Positions 1 through 6,162 are shown, numbered from the stretch's first letter. The stretch is 24,302 nt of DNA from an uncultured Oscillospiraceae bacterium (GCA_900548355.1 URKR01000028.1:1-24302), one strand, 5' to 3'. Translations and numbers: made by a program. Notes: generated from the sequence alone by a model not told the origin.

Positions 1-179
1 AGTTCGTCAAGGGCGGCTGCATTGGCCTTTTTCTGAACCCAGTCAAAGAACTTCCCCAGCAGCATGATGATGAGGCACAGCACCACCAGCAGAGAAAATA
101 CCAGTACAATGCTTGTGGAAACGAGGGTGGCGTCAAAGGCGGTCAGGCCCCCGGCGGCCATAGTCGGGATAGTAGTCAA
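1..179 (-). CDS. Sodium-pump decarboxylase gamma subunit (OadG family), 5' part only
   Basis: This is the N-terminal part (about 59 residues) of a gene that runs off the left edge. It reads a short lead, one strong hydrophobic helix at about residues 20-42, and then the GKFFDWVQKK juxtamembrane stretch. That layout is characteristic of the small membrane-anchor gamma chain of Na+-translocating oxaloacetate/methylmalonyl-CoA decarboxylases. Gamma chains hold the biotin carrier and carboxyltransferase to the beta membrane subunit, so further decarboxylase subunits would be expected beyond the left edge. Start choice: AGGAGG lies 7 nt before a TTG at 179, whereas the in-frame ATG at 185 is only 1 nt from AGGAGG. 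I therefore prefer TTG, with ATG 185 as the alternative. The family call rests on helix placement and the FDWVQKK-type motif in a partial protein. Confidence 0.75.
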   Translation of the reverse strand, partial: MTTIPTMAAGGLTAFDATLVSTSIVLVFSLLVVLCLIIMLLGKFFDWVQKKANAAALDE

Positions 180-231
180 GATCATTCCTCCTCTCGGCAA
201 TTACGCCGGTTACTACCGAACAAACAGCTTG

Positions 232-240
232 ATTATAGCA
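232..240 (-). promoter_or_regulatory. Extended -10 promoter for the OadG gene
   Basis: The minus strand reads TGCTATAAT, a perfect -10 box with the TGN extension, about 45 nt upstream of the ribosome site. No good -35 box is seen at the usual distance (best is TGTTCG), which fits an extended -10 promoter. Confidence 0.55.
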
Positions 241-403
241 CGAGTGGGACAGAACGAACAGATTGTTTTTGAAATTTTTGATGAAAATGTAGAAATTTGG
301 GGAATTTGGCTAATATTTGGCAAAGATTTTAGGCGATTTGGTCTTGCACGGCCCGCATGCCGGAAAGGCGGAAGGGCCGGCGACAGACAAAGGAGGATGC
401 AGG

Positions 404-1072
404 ATGCGAAAGTGCGTGCTTTTTGATTTTGACGGCGTTCTGGTGGACAGCGAATGGCGGCTCTTTTGCCAGATCCGCGAATGGCTGACAAAGGAAGACC
501 GGATCACGATGCCGGACAGCGATTGCATGCGGTACATCGGCGGCAACGATGAGGCTACGGCGCGCGACCTGATTGCGCGGTATGCCCTGCCGGTGGGGGT
601 GGAGACGCTGGCGGGCCAAATTTCAGCCCACAGCACGCTGTATGAGGATGGAACCCTGACCCTGCTGCCCGGCGCGCGGGAATTTCTGGTTTCCCTGCGC
701 CGCCAGGGGGTGTGCACCGGGCTTGTCTCCTCAACCGAAAGCCGGCACATCCTGGCGGCGGCCAATCATTTGGGGCTGACCGGCCTGTTTGAGGTCATGA
801 TCTGCGGCGATATGGTCGCCCGCCACAAACCCGACCCCGAGGGGTACCGCCGCGCGATGGCGCTGCTTGGCGCCGCGCCGGGCGACTGCCTTGTTCTGGA
901 GGATTCGGCCGCCGGCCTGCGGGCGGCCAAGGCGGCCGGTGCGTATACTGTCGGCTTTTGCGGGGCGCGGGTCCGGCAGGATGTTTCGGACGCCGACGCC
1001 TGTGTGGTCAATTACGCGGCGCTTATGCAGCCCGCGGTGCGCCGCGCGCTCGATTTGCCGGCGGCAGAATGA
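404..1072 (+). CDS. HAD-superfamily phosphatase, beta-phosphoglucomutase-like
   Basis: A 222-aa HAD hydrolase of subfamily IA with all four motifs. Motif I is DFDGVLVDSE (nucleophile Asp8, acid/base Asp10). Motif II is the Ser in LVSST near residue 109. Motif III is Lys142 in HKPDPEGY. Motif IV is LVLEDSAAG (Glu166-Asp167). The helical cap lies between motifs I and II, as in beta-phosphoglucomutase, phosphoglycolate phosphatase and sugar-phosphatase relatives. The substrate cannot be read from sequence; a phosphosugar is the likeliest. The ATG at 404 is chosen because AGGAGG sits 7 nt before it; the open frame extends 29 codons upstream without a site. It appears monocistronic: a new promoter-like sequence precedes the next gene. 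Confidence 0.9.
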   Translation: MRKCVLFDFDGVLVDSEWRLFCQIREWLTKEDRITMPDSDCMRYIGGNDEATARDLIARYALPVGVETLAGQISAHSTLYEDGTLTLLPGAREFLVSLRRQGVCTGLVSSTESRHILAAANHLGLTGLFEVMICGDMVARHKPDPEGYRRAMALLGAAPGDCLVLEDSAAGLRAAKAAGAYTVGFCGARVRQDVSDADACVVNYAALMQPAVRRALDLPAAE

Positions 1073-1084
1073 CCCGAAAATCCA

Positions 1085-1113
1085 TGTTCAAACACCGCCC
1101 GCGGTGGTACAAT
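1085..1113 (+). promoter_or_regulatory. Candidate promoter for the 61-aa gene, with a palindrome in its spacer
   Basis: TGTTCA (1085-1090), a 17-bp spacer, then TACAAT (1108-1113) preceded by TGG. The spacer holds CACCGC-CC-GCGGTG (1093-1106), a perfect 6-bp inverted repeat that could be an operator or chance in GC-rich DNA. Confidence 0.45.
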
Positions 1114-1205
1114 AGGGAACGGTGAACGCCGGAAGGGCGCGCCGGGTCTTGCCGTGCAGAAGGCGGGGCGCCGGGGCGCGCCCCTGCAAAGAGGGAGGCG
1201 AAAGC

Positions 1206-1391
1206 ATGGAGATCGGGTATCTGCTGCCGGGGCAGGAGCGCTGCACCCCGCTGCCGCCGAAGGACGGCCGCAGCCAGGTGGCCTACAGCTTCCGCACCGA
1301 GCACGGCGCGCTGTTCCAGTGCGTCTGCCGCGACGCCGAGGAAGCCCACCACCTCTGCGAAGACTGGATGCTGCGCCAGGAACGATATTGA
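1206..1391 (+). CDS. Small conserved-looking protein of unknown function, 61 aa
   Basis: The ATG at 1206 follows GGGAGG at a good distance, and a strong terminator follows the stop, so this is a credible short gene. The protein is soluble and mixed charge. It has a Pro/Gly-rich start (MEIGYLLPGQERC), a central SFRTEHGALFQC strand-like segment, and an acidic helix with two His ending DWMLRQERY. It has three cysteines (residues 13, 39 and 41) but no paired CxxC zinc motif. I do not recognise the family. The phrase pattern resembles small uncharacterised proteins of gut clostridia that pair a beta-hairpin with a helix, but that is an impression only. The frame is open from 1122, but that upstream part lacks a ribosome site. 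Confidence 0.6.
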   Translation: MEIGYLLPGQERCTPLPPKDGRSQVAYSFRTEHGALFQCVCRDAEEAHHLCEDWMLRQERY

Positions 1392-1423
1392 CATGGCAGT
1401 GTGCCGAAAAGCTCGACACGCTG

Positions 1424-1458
1424 AACCGGCCCGGCAAAACTTGCCGGGCCGGTTTTTT
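1424..1458 (+). terminator. Rho-independent terminator after the 61-aa gene
   Basis: A perfect 14-bp stem (1424-1437 with 1441-1454), mostly CCGGCCCGGC, with a 3-nt loop and then a run of Ts. It lies about 32 nt after the stop codon. Confidence 0.93.
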
Positions 1459-1461
1459 GGC

Positions 1462-1508
1462 AAAAACAAAAAAACAGACGGCAGAACCAACGTTCTGCCG
1501 TCTGTTTT
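1462..1508 (-). terminator. Terminator of the tRNA-Lys transcript
   Basis: Read on the minus strand, a 17-bp perfect stem (1471-1487 with 1492-1508, core CAGACGGCAGAAC) with a 4-nt loop is followed by TTTTTTTGTTTTTG. It begins directly at the 3' CCA end of the tRNA. The A-run on its other side means it could also act on plus-strand transcripts. Confidence 0.9.
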
Positions 1509-1583
1509 GGTGCGCCCGCAGGAACTCGAATCCTGGACCCTCTGATTAAAAGTCAGATGCTCTACCAACTGAGCTACGGGCAC
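1508..1583 (-). tRNA. tRNA-Lys (anticodon TTT)
   Basis: A full 76-nt cloverleaf including an encoded CCA end. The acceptor stem is GTGCCCG/CGGGCGC with one T-G pair. The D arm is GCTC/GAGC with AGTTGGTA. The anticodon stem is TCTGA/TCAGA around CTTTTAA, so the anticodon is TTT (plus positions 1548-1550). The variable loop is GGGTC, and the T arm is CAGGA/TCCTG with TTCGAGT. It is a single-gene transcription unit with its own promoter and terminator. Confidence 0.98.
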
Positions 1584-1613
1584 CTATCTTGCTGCCAGGC
1601 TGGCAGCTTATCT

Positions 1614-1642
1614 AGTATACCATGCCGGATTGTTTTTGTCAA
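1614..1642 (-). promoter_or_regulatory. Strong promoter of tRNA-Lys
   Basis: On the minus strand TTGACA (1637-1642), an exact 17-bp spacer, then TATACT (1614-1619). The short leader between promoter and tRNA carries the hairpin GCTGCCAGCCTGGCAGC (1591-1607), probably a processing structure. Confidence 0.9.
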
Positions 1643-1677
1643 GCAAAAAATCTGCCGCAGCGGGCGAGCGGGCCGGT

Positions 1678-2103
1678 TCAGATAATGCGGCCGCCCAAAT
1701 TGCGGTACATCCGGGTCAGCATCTGCTGCAGCCGGGCGCGCTCTTCCTCCGAAAAACCCTGCAGCAGCTGGTCCTCACACGCCTGGAAGCTGCGCTCAGC
1801 CGCAGCGAAAACACGGAGCCCCTTTTCGGTGATGGCGACTTCGTCGGTGCGGCGGTCATTCTTGCTGGGGCGGCGGCAGAGCAGGCCGGCGCGTTCCATG
1901 CTGTCCAGCACGCGGCAGATGGCGGAAGGGTCAACTTCACAGTAATCGGCCAGCATCCTCTGGCTGCAGGGGCCGTGGGTGGCCAGGCAGCGCAGAACTT
2001 TGGGCTGGCCGGGGCTCAGGCCGAGCGCAGCCAGGCGGGGGCGCAGGTCGTTCTGCATGCGGTGGGCGGTGCGGTTGAACAGGGTATGAATCGCGTATTC
2101 CAT
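1678..2103 (-). CDS. MarR-family transcriptional regulator
   Basis: A 141-aa protein with the MarR plan: N-terminal dimer helix, then a winged helix-turn-helix. The stretch QRMLADYCEVDPSAICRVLD is the HTH, followed by LDSMERAGLL and the wing RRPSKNDRRTDEVAITEKG, with a C-terminal helix for dimerisation. MarR proteins are dimeric repressors released by small aromatic ligands or oxidants. Only one pair of cysteines near the HTH is seen, so an oxidant-sensing role is open. The gene is divergent from the MIF-like tautomerase, and the two promoters overlap, so mutual control is likely. It starts with ATG at 2103 behind a modest AAAGG. It ends 95 nt before the tRNA-Lys gene. Confidence 0.9.
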   Translation of the reverse strand: MEYAIHTLFNRTAHRMQNDLRPRLAALGLSPGQPKVLRCLATHGPCSQRMLADYCEVDPSAICRVLDSMERAGLLCRRPSKNDRRTDEVAITEKGLRVFAAAERSFQACEDQLLQGFSEEERARLQQMLTRMYRNLGGRII

Positions 2104-2153
2104 CCGAAAGCACCCTTTCTTGCCCGGGAAATGGCCTTGGTCCGTACAGCCCC

Positions 2154-2182
2154 ATTATGAGAGGATGCGGGCCGCTTGTCAA
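2154..2182 (-). promoter_or_regulatory. Promoter of the MarR gene
   Basis: Minus strand TTGACA (2177-2182), a 17-bp spacer, CATAAT (2154-2159). Its -35 box overlaps that of the divergent tautomerase promoter, offset by one base. Confidence 0.8.
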
Positions 2183-2204
2183 GAGGGTAAAAAGCGGGTA
2201 TACT
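2176..2204 (+). promoter_or_regulatory. Promoter of the MIF-like tautomerase gene
   Basis: TTGTCA (2176-2181), a 17-bp spacer, TATACT (2199-2204). The shared TTGTCAA core means RNA polymerase cannot sit on both promoters at once. Confidence 0.82.
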
Positions 2205-2270
2205 GTACGGGAAAGGCGGGAACCGGCGCGCCGGCGCCCGCGCTATGGCTTTATCAAGGAGGTCCATTGT

Positions 2271-2612
2271 ATGCCGTATATCGAAGCAAAGCTCACAACG
2301 CCGGTCACGCCGGCCCAGCAGGAAGCGCTCAAAGCCGGGTTTGGCCGCGCCGTAACAGCGCTGCATAAAACCGAAACCTACCTGATGGTCGGCATCGAAG
2401 GGGGCAAGGACCTCTGGTTCGGCGGCCGCAAGCTTGAGCAGGGCGCGTACCTCAGCGTCAGCCTGTTCGGGCGGGCGGCCCCGGCTGACTGTGAAGAGAT
2501 GACCGGTCGGCTCTGCACATTGCTGGACGAGGTACTTGGCATCCCGGGTGAAAATGTCTACATCACCTACCACCCGATCGAAAACTGGGGCTGGAACGGC
2601 AGCAATTTCTGA
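2271..2612 (+). CDS. MIF-like tautomerase (phenylpyruvate/dopachrome tautomerase family)
   Basis: A 113-aa protein. After Met removal it starts with Pro1, the catalytic base of the tautomerase superfamily. Counting from that Pro, Lys32 (HKTETYLMV) and Tyr95 (VYITYHPIENWGWN) fall at the positions used by animal macrophage migration inhibitory factor. The end, GWNGSNF, parallels the GWNNSTF end of MIF. FGG at 49-51 also matches. Asn97 of MIF is Thr here, and the CALC redox motif of MIF is absent (QGAYLSVSL instead). Length equals MIF (about 114), so this is the full-length single-chain trimer type, not the 60-aa 4-OT type. AAGGAGG precedes ATG 2271. It has its own promoter, divergent from MarR, and is followed by a terminator. 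It probably acts in the cytosol on aromatic keto acids or xenobiotics; no signal peptide is seen. Confidence 0.88.
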   Translation: MPYIEAKLTTPVTPAQQEALKAGFGRAVTALHKTETYLMVGIEGGKDLWFGGRKLEQGAYLSVSLFGRAAPADCEEMTGRLCTLLDEVLGIPGENVYITYHPIENWGWNGSNF

Positions 2613-2648
2613 TGTGCCCGGAAGGCCCTGCAGCAAAACAGTCAAACA

Positions 2649-2699
2649 GCCGGGCGCACCGTGCCGAATTTTTCGACACGCGGCGCCCGGCCGCTTTTT
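2649..2699. terminator. Bidirectional terminator between tautomerase and PAP2 genes
   Basis: GCCGGGCGC (2649-2657) pairs with GCGCCCGGC (2683-2691), with an inner CGTG/CACG pair, then CGCTTTTTG on the plus strand. It separates two convergent genes; the T-tract is better for the plus strand. Confidence 0.75.
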
Positions 2700-2702
2700 G
2701 TG

Positions 2703-3374
2703 TTACAGGCTGCGCAGTGCGCGGCGTTTGGCCGGGGCCGGGGCGCGGCGTGCCTGGCGTGCGGCAGCCAGCCGGTCCAGCGCCAGGGCCAGCGCAATAC
2801 CGCCCATGGCGTCCAGCACCGAGTGCTGGCGCAGCAGCAGGGTGGAAAGGACGATTGCGGCGCAAAGCAGGTGTGCGGTACCGCGCACCCATTCCCTTCC
2901 GGGCCTGCCCAGAAGGGAAGATCTCTGATACGCCAGGCTTACCGTGACGGCGTTGAACACATGGATTGAAGGGAAAACGTTGGTGTCCGTGTCGGTGCGG
3001 TAAAGCCAGCGCACGGCGCGGGCAAAGATATCGTCACCCGGTACGGAGGCCGGGCGCAGGTCAACCCCGTTGGGGATCAGCGCACAGATGACAAGCGAAA
3101 GGGTCATGCCGGCGAACAGCGGCAGGCACAAACGCCAAAATTCCTGCCGCGGCGCGCGCGCCAGCAGCCAAAGCAGTGTGGCAGGTACCCAGGCGAACCA
3201 CAAAAAATACGGGACAACAGCATATTTGCAGAACGGAATCAGGTCGTCCAGGCGGCAGTGCAGCAGCACGGCCGGTTGTGTGACCCGATGTTCCAACAGG
3301 GCAAAAAAAGCCAGATAAAATACAAGGTATCCGGCCATAAACAACACGGGGTGGGTTTGGCACCAGCGGCGCAT
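2703..3374 (-). CDS. PAP2-family membrane phosphatase
   Basis: A 223-aa integral membrane protein with about five or six hydrophobic helices. Motif C2 is FPSIHVFNA (His138). Motif C3 is LRQHSVLDAMGG (Arg182, His184, Asp188), the active-site pair of type-2 phosphatidic acid phosphatases. The first PAP2 motif (KxxxxxxRP) is poor; only VDLRP at about 104-108 is seen. This and the DTDTNVFPSIH lead are typical of the inositol-phosphorylceramide-synthase-like branch. Likely role: dephosphorylating a lipid phosphate at the outer membrane face. Start: AAGGAGG lies 8 nt before the ATG at 3374. The upstream in-frame ATG at 3392 would place that site inside the gene, so it is rejected. Confidence 0.85.
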   Translation of the reverse strand: MRRWCQTHPVLFMAGYLVFYLAFFALLEHRVTQPAVLLHCRLDDLIPFCKYAVVPYFLWFAWVPATLLWLLARAPRQEFWRLCLPLFAGMTLSLVICALIPNGVDLRPASVPGDDIFARAVRWLYRTDTDTNVFPSIHVFNAVTVSLAYQRSSLLGRPGREWVRGTAHLLCAAIVLSTLLLRQHSVLDAMGGIALALALDRLAAARQARRAPAPAKRRALRSL

Positions 3375-3404
3375 GGAGAAGGCCTCCTTCATGACTCAGA
3401 ATTT

Positions 3405-3424
3405 GGTACCTTGGAGAAGGTTCC
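3405..3424. promoter_or_regulatory. Inverted repeat in the PAP2 gene leader
   Basis: GGTACCTT and AAGGTTCC form 8-bp arms with one mismatch around a 4-nt loop, 20-50 nt before the PAP2 start. A weak -10 (TACAAT, minus strand, 3429-3434) lies just upstream. It could be an operator or a leader hairpin. Confidence 0.35.
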
Positions 3425-3479
3425 TTCTATTGTAACGATTGTTGCGCCGGAGTTTTAGCACAAAAAGGTGAAAAAGTTG

Positions 3480-3512
3480 TAAAAAATTGACGGGGAACAA
3501 AAAACGCCGTCA
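3480..3512 (-). terminator. Terminator overlapping the DUF6465 stop codon
   Basis: Minus strand TGACGG (including the TGA stop, 3507-3512) pairs with CCGTCA (3488-3493) across a 13-nt T-rich loop, followed by ATTTTTT. The stem is short but the tail is good. Confidence 0.55.
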
Positions 3513-3791
3513 GGGCGCGGGGGTCAGGGGGATTTTGCCTTCCACCCGGTTGATGACATAATAGGCCATGCCTTCCTCCGGCTTGATATAGACCTGGCAG
3601 GAATGGATGCCCACTTTGTGGGTGGCGCGGTAATGGGCGCGCGCGGCTTCAACAATGGCGGCGCAGTCATAATCCTGCCCGGCCAGCTGCAGCCGCACGA
3701 CGGTGGGCGGGGTGTGGGCTTTTTTGGGGGCGTTCTTGCGGCTGCGTTTGACGGCGGGCTTTTCCTCTGTGCCGGCGGTGGGGTTGCGCAT
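3510..3791 (-). CDS. DUF6465-like small protein, 93 aa
   Basis: A basic, low-complexity N-terminus (about residues 1-30: Lys, Ala, Pro, Arg) is followed by a compact alpha/beta domain: VVRLQLAGQDYDCAAIVEAA, ARAHYRATHKV, then VYIKPEEGMAYYVIN and GKIPL. This matches the DUF6465 pattern common in clostridia: a beta-strand, an aspartate helix, and then a VYVKPEE-type strand next to YYVVN. Function is unknown. The Lys/Arg-rich tail could bind nucleic acid, but nothing proves it. AAGGAGG precedes ATG 3791; the frame stays open upstream to 3887 without a site. It is a lone gene with its own promoter and terminator. Confidence 0.75.
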   Translation of the reverse strand: MRNPTAGTEEKPAVKRSRKNAPKKAHTPPTVVRLQLAGQDYDCAAIVEAARAHYRATHKVGIHSCQVYIKPEEGMAYYVINRVEGKIPLTPAP

Positions 3792-3836
3792 GATTTTGTC
3801 CTCCTTATCTAAAAATAAAAGGAATGCTTTGGTAAC

Positions 3837-3845
3837 AGTATACCA
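3837..3845 (-). promoter_or_regulatory. Extended -10 promoter of the DUF6465 gene
   Basis: Minus strand TGGTATACT, 46 nt upstream of the start, lies within GGTA-ACAGTA-TACC. The -35 region (TTCTTT or similar) is weak. Confidence 0.55.
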
Positions 3846-3965
3846 CAGATTTGCGGGGAAAGAACAGGTTTTCAGAAAAAAATCCAAAAAACTTAACTGT
3901 CTCTTTACCGCTGCATTACCGCCGCTTTTCCCGGCTTTTTCCCCGCCATTTTCCGACAGGGCAGC

Positions 3966-4003
3966 CCGGGTTTTGACCTTCTGAACCGCTTGTCAAAACC
4001 CGG
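3966..4003. promoter_or_regulatory. Perfect 11-bp inverted repeat overlapping the AKR -35 box
   Basis: CCGGGTTTTGA (3966-3976) and TCAAAACCCGG (3993-4003) are separated by 16 nt. The right arm covers part of the TTGTCA box of the aldo/keto reductase promoter. No transcript ends here, so an operator is likelier than a terminator. A second repeat, GTATAC-N6-GTATAC (4012-4029), overlaps the -10 box. Confidence 0.5.
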
Positions 4004-4018
4004 CTGCTGCCGTATACT
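3990..4018 (+). promoter_or_regulatory. Promoter of the aldo/keto reductase gene
   Basis: TTGTCA (3990-3995), a 17-bp spacer, TATACT (4013-4018), 40 nt upstream of the ATG. Confidence 0.82.
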
Positions 4019-4058
4019 GGTTTGTATACCACAACACACAGAAAAGAGGCTTTGCGCC

Positions 4059-5246
4059 ATGCAATATCGCAATGACCAGACAGGCCGCCCCATCTCGCTG
4101 CTGGGATACGGCTGCATGCGGTTTACCCGCAAGGGCGCCGGAATCGACCTTGAAAAGGCCGAGCGGGAGGTGCTCGCCGCGATTGGGGCCGGGGTGAACT
4201 ACTTTGACACAGCCTACATCTACCCGGGCAGCGAGGCCGCGCTCGGCGAAATTCTTGACCGCAACCACTGCCGGGACCAAGTGCGCATCGCAACGAAACT
4301 GCCGCAGTATCTTGTGCGCGGCAAAGGGGATTTCGAGCGCTATTTTGCCGAGGAGTTGCGCCGCCTGCGCACCGACCATGTCGATTTCTATCTCATGCAT
4401 ATGCTGACCGACGTTGAGAGCTGGCACAAGCTCGAGGCCGCCGGCGTGCGCGAATGGCTCGATGCCAAGCGGGCGGCCGGGCAGATCGGGCAGGTCGGGT
4501 TTTCCTTCCACGGCAACACCGAGATGTTCAAAAAACTGCTCGAGGTCTACCCCTGGAACTTCTGCCAGATCCAGTACAACTATCTCGACGAGCACAGCCA
4601 GGCCGGGCGCGCCGGGCTCGAAGCGGCGGCCGCCAAAGGGCTGCCGGTTATCATCATGGAACCGCTGCGCGGCGGCAAGCTGGTAAACCTGCTGCCGCCG
4701 GAAGCCAAGCGGCTGTTTGCCGAAAGCCCGCGCGGCTGGACGCCGGCCGAATGGGCGCTGCGCTGGCTATGGGACCAGCCGGCCGTGACCTGCGTGCTGT
4801 CCGGCATGAACGACCTCGAGATGATTGAGGAAAACTGCCGCATTGCAGACGAGGTGCAGCCCGGCGCGCTGACAAAGGAGGATTTTGCCCTGCTGGAACG
4901 GGTCAAAACCGCGATTCAGCAGCGGGTCAAGGCGCCCTGCACCGGCTGCGGCTACTGTATGCCCTGCCCCAAGGGGGTGGATATCCCCGGCGCGTTCCGC
5001 TGCTACAACGAGATGTTTACCGAGCACAAGCGCACCGGCCGGCGGGAGTATTGGCAGGTCGTCGGCCTGCGCAAGGAGCCGGCCTTCGCGACCCAGTGCG
5101 TCGGCTGCGGCAAATGCGAAAGCCACTGCCCGCAGCATCTGCCGATCCGCGCCCTGCTCAAAGAAGCCGACCGCGCCCTGCGCCCGCCGCATTACCGCGT
5201 GGCCGGCTGGGTGGCCCGGAAGTTTTTGTTTGGGCGGAAGGCGTGA
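4059..5246 (+). CDS. Aldo/keto reductase with C-terminal 2[4Fe-4S] ferredoxin domain
   Basis: A 395-aa fusion. Residues about 1-285 form an AKR barrel with the catalytic tetrad Asp50, Tyr55 (FDTAYIYPG), Lys80 (RIATK) and His114 (YLMHML). Residues about 300-375 carry two cluster motifs, CTGCGYCMPCP and CVGCGKCESHCPQ, each with four Cys ending in Pro. This fused family is frequent in anaerobes and thought to link NAD(P)H-type carbonyl reduction to ferredoxin-like electron transfer; the substrate is unknown. The motif SGMNDLEMIEENC before the Fe-S part is standard for the family. ATG 4059 has GAGG upstream and its own promoter; the frame is open from 3990, but that part covers the promoter. It is monocistronic and converges on the lipoprotein gene. 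Confidence 0.93.
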   Translation: MQYRNDQTGRPISLLGYGCMRFTRKGAGIDLEKAEREVLAAIGAGVNYFDTAYIYPGSEAALGEILDRNHCRDQVRIATKLPQYLVRGKGDFERYFAEELRRLRTDHVDFYLMHMLTDVESWHKLEAAGVREWLDAKRAAGQIGQVGFSFHGNTEMFKKLLEVYPWNFCQIQYNYLDEHSQAGRAGLEAAAAKGLPVIIMEPLRGGKLVNLLPPEAKRLFAESPRGWTPAEWALRWLWDQPAVTCVLSGMNDLEMIEENCRIADEVQPGALTKEDFALLERVKTAIQQRVKAPCTGCGYCMPCPKGVDIPGAFRCYNEMFTEHKRTGRREYWQVVGLRKEPAFATQCVGCGKCESHCPQHLPIRALLKEADRALRPPHYRVAGWVARKFLFGRKA

Positions 5247-5270
5247 GGGCCCGCCGACGGCCTTCTTTGC

Positions 5271-5293
5271 AGGGGCGGATTCCATATCCGCCC
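5271..5293 (+). repeat. Solitary REP-like palindrome, GGGGCGGAT type
   Basis: AGGGGCGGAT-TCCAT-ATCCGCCC: an 8-bp perfect stem with the AGGGGC start shared with the composite repeats at 5340, 6925, 7060 and 13900. No right-hand partner is recognised, so it may be a decayed element. Confidence 0.65.
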
Positions 5294-5339
5294 GGCTCGC
5301 GGCGGGATGGTCATCTGCGGTGTGGTGATGAGGTTATCC

Positions 5340-5416
5340 GTAGGGGCGGGCATTGTCCGCCCGCGAAAGTTCCCGTCGCCGTAAAGTTTTACGGGTTGAT
5401 GCAAGCATCGGCCCCT
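5340..5416 (+). repeat. Composite REP element 1 (77 bp)
   Basis: The left palindrome starts GTAGGGGCGGGCATTG. The middle is CCGTAAA-GT-TTTACGG (5379-5394). The right palindrome is GATGC-AA-GCATC, ending GGCCCCTG, a decayed form of GCCCCTAC. It lies in the gap between the convergent AKR and lipoprotein genes. The overall plan is the same as the copies at 6925, 7060 and 13900. Confidence 0.8.
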
Positions 5417-5427
5417 GTGCAAGAGAA

Positions 5428-5459
5428 AACCGCCCCGGCGCAGTAGTGCCGGGGCGGTT
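5428..5459. terminator. Bidirectional terminator between AKR and lipoprotein genes
   Basis: A perfect 12-bp stem AACCGCCCCGGC/GCCGGGGCGGTT with an 8-nt loop. T-rich sequence follows on the minus strand (TTTTCTCTT) and more weakly on the plus strand. It lies 34 nt past the lipoprotein stop. Confidence 0.88.
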
Positions 5460-5493
5460 CAGTTTGTTCATTAAGAGTTAAGGCAAGGGGCGC

Positions 5494-6162
5494 TTAAACT
5501 TCGCCCTCGGCGCGCTGGTCATAGCTGAAGGTTACGCCCCAGGCGTCGGCGGCTGCTTCGACAAGGGCATCGACATCGGCAAGTTCGGTGTTGGCCATGA
5601 CGTAGAGGATTTTGTCGTCAAATGCCACAACCCGCTGGACATTGGCCATGGTGCAGATCCATTTGGCGGGGTTCAGGTTGGCCAGCATGGCGTCGGCAAT
5701 GGTCTGGGCGTCGGCTTCATCCTTCAGGCGCAGCAGAACCAGGCTGTAGGCCTGGCTGCCGGTCATCGATTCGCTGAGCACGCCGGCGTCAACCAGCTCT
5801 CCCTGTTCCAGGGTCAGGCCGGTGTTGTAGCTCAGCCAGCTTTCGTCCGAAAGGTCGATCGCGCTGGTCTGCGGCATCATGATCTCAACCGGATACGCTT
5901 CGTACAGGCTCGTGACCATCTCGGCCAGGTCGGCGTCGGGTTCAGGCTGCTCTACAGGCGCCACATCGCCCAGGTCGGGTGCGGCGGTTGCCTCGAGGTC
6001 AACGCCCTCGGGCGGGGTGGCGGGCTCGTCCAGGCTGTCTTCGGGCAGTGGTGAGGCCGTGGGGGCGGCGGTGGGCTCCGCCGGGGCGGATTCGGCCGGC
6101 GCGCAGCCGGCGAGCAGCGCCGCCGCAAGGGCGGCAGAAAGCAGAAGGGCAGACAGTTTCAT
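5494..6162 (-). CDS. Secreted lipoprotein, DUF4358-like
   Basis: A 222-aa precursor. It has a Lys2 then a hydrophobic signal (LSALLLSAALAAALLAGC) with lipobox LAGC, so Cys20 would be lipidated and the protein tethered outside the membrane. Residues about 20-80 are a low-complexity Pro/Ala/Glu/Thr linker. The folded part (about 90-222) has SLYEAYPVEIMMPQ, SYNTGL, a helix with DEADAQTIADAMLANL, and a VVAFDDKILYVMANTE strand. This resembles DUF4358 lipoproteins of clostridia. Function is unknown. AAGGAG precedes ATG 6162; the open frame upstream has no site. It lies 65 nt downstream of the cyclo-ligase on the same strand and probably shares its transcript. Confidence 0.8.
   Translation of the reverse strand: MKLSALLLSAALAAALLAGCAPAESAPAEPTAAPTASPLPEDSLDEPATPPEGVDLEATAAPDLGDVAPVEQPEPDADLAEMVTSLYEAYPVEIMMPQTSAIDLSDESWLSYNTGLTLEQGELVDAGVLSESMTGSQAYSLVLLRLKDEADAQTIADAMLANLNPAKWICTMANVQRVVAFDDKILYVMANTELADVDALVEAAADAWGVTFSYDQRAEGEV

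Larger units (their letters stand above)
2142..2210. promoter_or_regulatory. Mirror-placed 8-mers flanking the MarR/tautomerase promoters
   Basis: CCGTACAG (2142-2149) and its reverse complement CTGTACGG (2203-2210) lie symmetrically about position 2176, inside the overlapping promoter pair. Each falls at or just after a -10 box. They are plausible half-sites or separate sites for the adjacent MarR protein; this is inferred from position and symmetry only. Confidence 0.4.

Noticed and set aside
3375..3392. The upstream ATG of the PAP2 gene
   Set aside because: The AAGGAGG site lies after it and correctly spaces the ATG at 3374.
3966..4003. The 11-bp inverted repeat read as a terminator
   Set aside because: No gene ends into it (the genes on both sides point away), and no T-run follows.
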